A stretch of 64,000 bases of DNA. Source: Bacillota bacterium (GTDB lineage: Bacteria > Bacillota > Sulfobacillia > JAJZYS01 > JAJYTV01). The stretch's first letter is position 1, and each line of letters opens with the position of its first letter. Made by a program: the position numbers and the translations under genes. The notes beneath the pieces are model-generated. The model worked only from the letters and a program-made list of their open reading frames with translations, did no database searches and was not told the DNA's origin. Positions 62,909-64,000 of the stretch are shown piece by piece. The stretch lies in NCBI GenBank assembly GCA_021847575.1, contig JAJZQO010000007.1:1-64000 (forward strand), read 5' to 3'.

Positions 62909-64000
62909 ACCAGTCCAGGATGGCCCGGTAACGGTGCACCCTGTGCCACGGTTTGCCTGTGCGGCTCATGCCGTGGCTCTCGCCTGGGTAGCGCAGCATC
63001 TCCACCCTGCGGCCGAGCAGCCTGAGCGCCGTGAAAAGCTGCTCGCCCTGCTCGATCGGCAGGCGCATGTCCTGCTCCTGATGTTCGATCAGGAGCGGCG
63101 TGCGGATCTCCGAGGCATACGTCAACGGGGACTGCTGCAGGTATGGCGAGGGATCCTCCCACCAGAGCGGACCGTACTGCGGCACGCGCTCGAAGCCGAC
63201 GTCCGCCGAACCCATCGCGCTCATCCGGTTGACGACCGAGCGCATCGTCACCGCCGCCCGAAAGCGCCTCGAGTGGGATATCGCCCAATTCACCATGAAG
63301 CCGCCGTAGCTGCCGCCGGCGATGCCGAGGCGCAGGGGCGAAAGCTGCGGGAAACGGATCAAGGCCTCGTCGATGGCTGCCATGACGTCCTTGAAGTCCT
63401 TGTCGCCCCAGCGCCCGACGATGGCGTTGCAGAACGCCTCGCCGTAGCCCTGGCTGCCGCGCGGGTTGGTGAAAAGCACCGCGTAGCCCGCGGCGCGCAA
63501 CAGCTGGAACTCGAGATGCAGTCTCATGCCGTACATGCTCATCGGCCCGCCGTGCACCTCGACGACGAGGGGCAGCTGGCCGCTGGAGCCATCCGGCAGC
63601 AGGAGCCAGCAGTCGAGCTCGGGCCCGCCGTCCGCCCGCGCGGTGAAGTGCCGCGGCTCCCGCACCTGCCGCACGAGGCTCTCGGGCAGGCTGCCGGAGA
63701 TCAGCTCCCGCTCCCCCGCCGCGTCGACGATGGCGATGGCGGACGCGCGGCGGAAGTCCGCGTAGGCGATCGCGAAGCCTCGCGCGGGATGGTGGTCGAA
63801 GGCGAAGATGACGCGGTCGCCCTGGAGCACAGGCCGGCAATCGTCGTCGCTGATCTGCCAGATTCCGACGCGCCCCTCGTCGGAAACCTGCGCGTAGACG
63901 CCGCCGCCGCGGGCGACAAGGCTCAATTCCGAAGATGCGCCGATATCGCTGCCGCTCTGGTCGCCCAGAGAGCGGTCCAGACGGCGCGAGATGCAGCGCG
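62892..64000 (-). CDS. S9 family peptidase (prolyl oligopeptidase/acylaminoacyl-peptidase type), N-terminus beyond the window
   Basis: PLVVEVHGGPMSMYG, GIAGGSYGGFMVNWAISHS, LLIEHQEQDMRLPIEQGEQLFTAL, YPGESHGMSRTGKPWHR. Confidence 0.92.
   Translation of the reverse strand, partial: RCISRRLDRSLGDQSGSDIGASSELSLVARGGGVYAQVSDEGRVGIWQISDDDCRPVLQGDRVIFAFDHHPARGFAIAYADFRRASAIAIVDAAGERELISGSLPESLVRQVREPRHFTARADGGPELDCWLLLPDGSSGQLPLVVEVHGGPMSMYGMRLHLEFQLLRAAGYAVLFTNPRGSQGYGEAFCNAIVGRWGDKDFKDVMAAIDEALIRFPQLSPLRLGIAGGSYGGFMVNWAISHSRRFRAAVTMRSVVNRMSAMGSADVGFERVPQYGPLWWEDPSPYLQQSPLTYASEIRTPLLIEHQEQDMRLPIEQGEQLFTALRLLGRRVEMLRYPGESHGMSRTGKPWHRVHRYRAILDWFNRYL

Noticed and set aside
1-64000. tRNA/rRNA genes, CRISPR arrays, transposases, prophage or toxin-antitoxin systems
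   Set aside because: None recognised in the translations or by eye; repeats of CRISPR type absent. tRNAscan/Infernal was not available, so small RNAs cannot be excluded.

Overview
High-GC bacterial chromosome window, probably from an endospore-forming Gram-positive lineage: a gerA/gerB/gerC-type operon lies at 12.8-16.5 kb. Most of it (about 17-62 kb) is a large anaerobic aromatic-degradation locus. (1) A long minus-strand operon (about 41.3 to 18.2 kb) encodes 4-hydroxybenzoyl-CoA reductase (hcrBAC-like, with the diagnostic Cys-rich insert in the FAD subunit), a LeuCD-type hydro-lyase, phenylacetate-CoA ligase, a DRE-TIM synthase/lyase, two 2-oxoacid:ferredoxin oxidoreductases (Ior and Kor), a class III CoA-transferase, enoyl-CoA hydratase, SDR, DUF35/OB-fold protein, thiolase, PrpF-type isomerase, MFS transporter, ferredoxin-NADP reductase and benzoate-CoA ligase. 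(2) A plus-strand operon (about 48.8 to 56.7 kb) encodes a TetR regulator, dch/oah/had-type enzymes, an ATP-dependent benzoyl-CoA reductase (bcrCBAD-like) and a ferredoxin. (3) A liv-type ABC transporter, a hemerythrin and a PAS-LuxR regulator lie between them. The strongest hunting result is a small glutaredoxin-like gene (minus strand, 9895..10221). Its reading frame is interrupted by one in-frame TGA exactly at the first active-site Cys of the CPxC motif (VVPL-U-PHC). A perfect 7-bp hairpin with a GGC loop lies 32 nt downstream, so it is a candidate selenoprotein missed by the ORF track. Other leads are an IorB-KorD fusion joining two oxidoreductases, an Oah-zinc-ribbon fusion, a BCR with two equally short ASKHA subunits, and a dyad shared by two regulatory regions. 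No tRNA, rRNA, CRISPR array or mobile element was recognised. All family assignments come from reading the translations; no database search was run.
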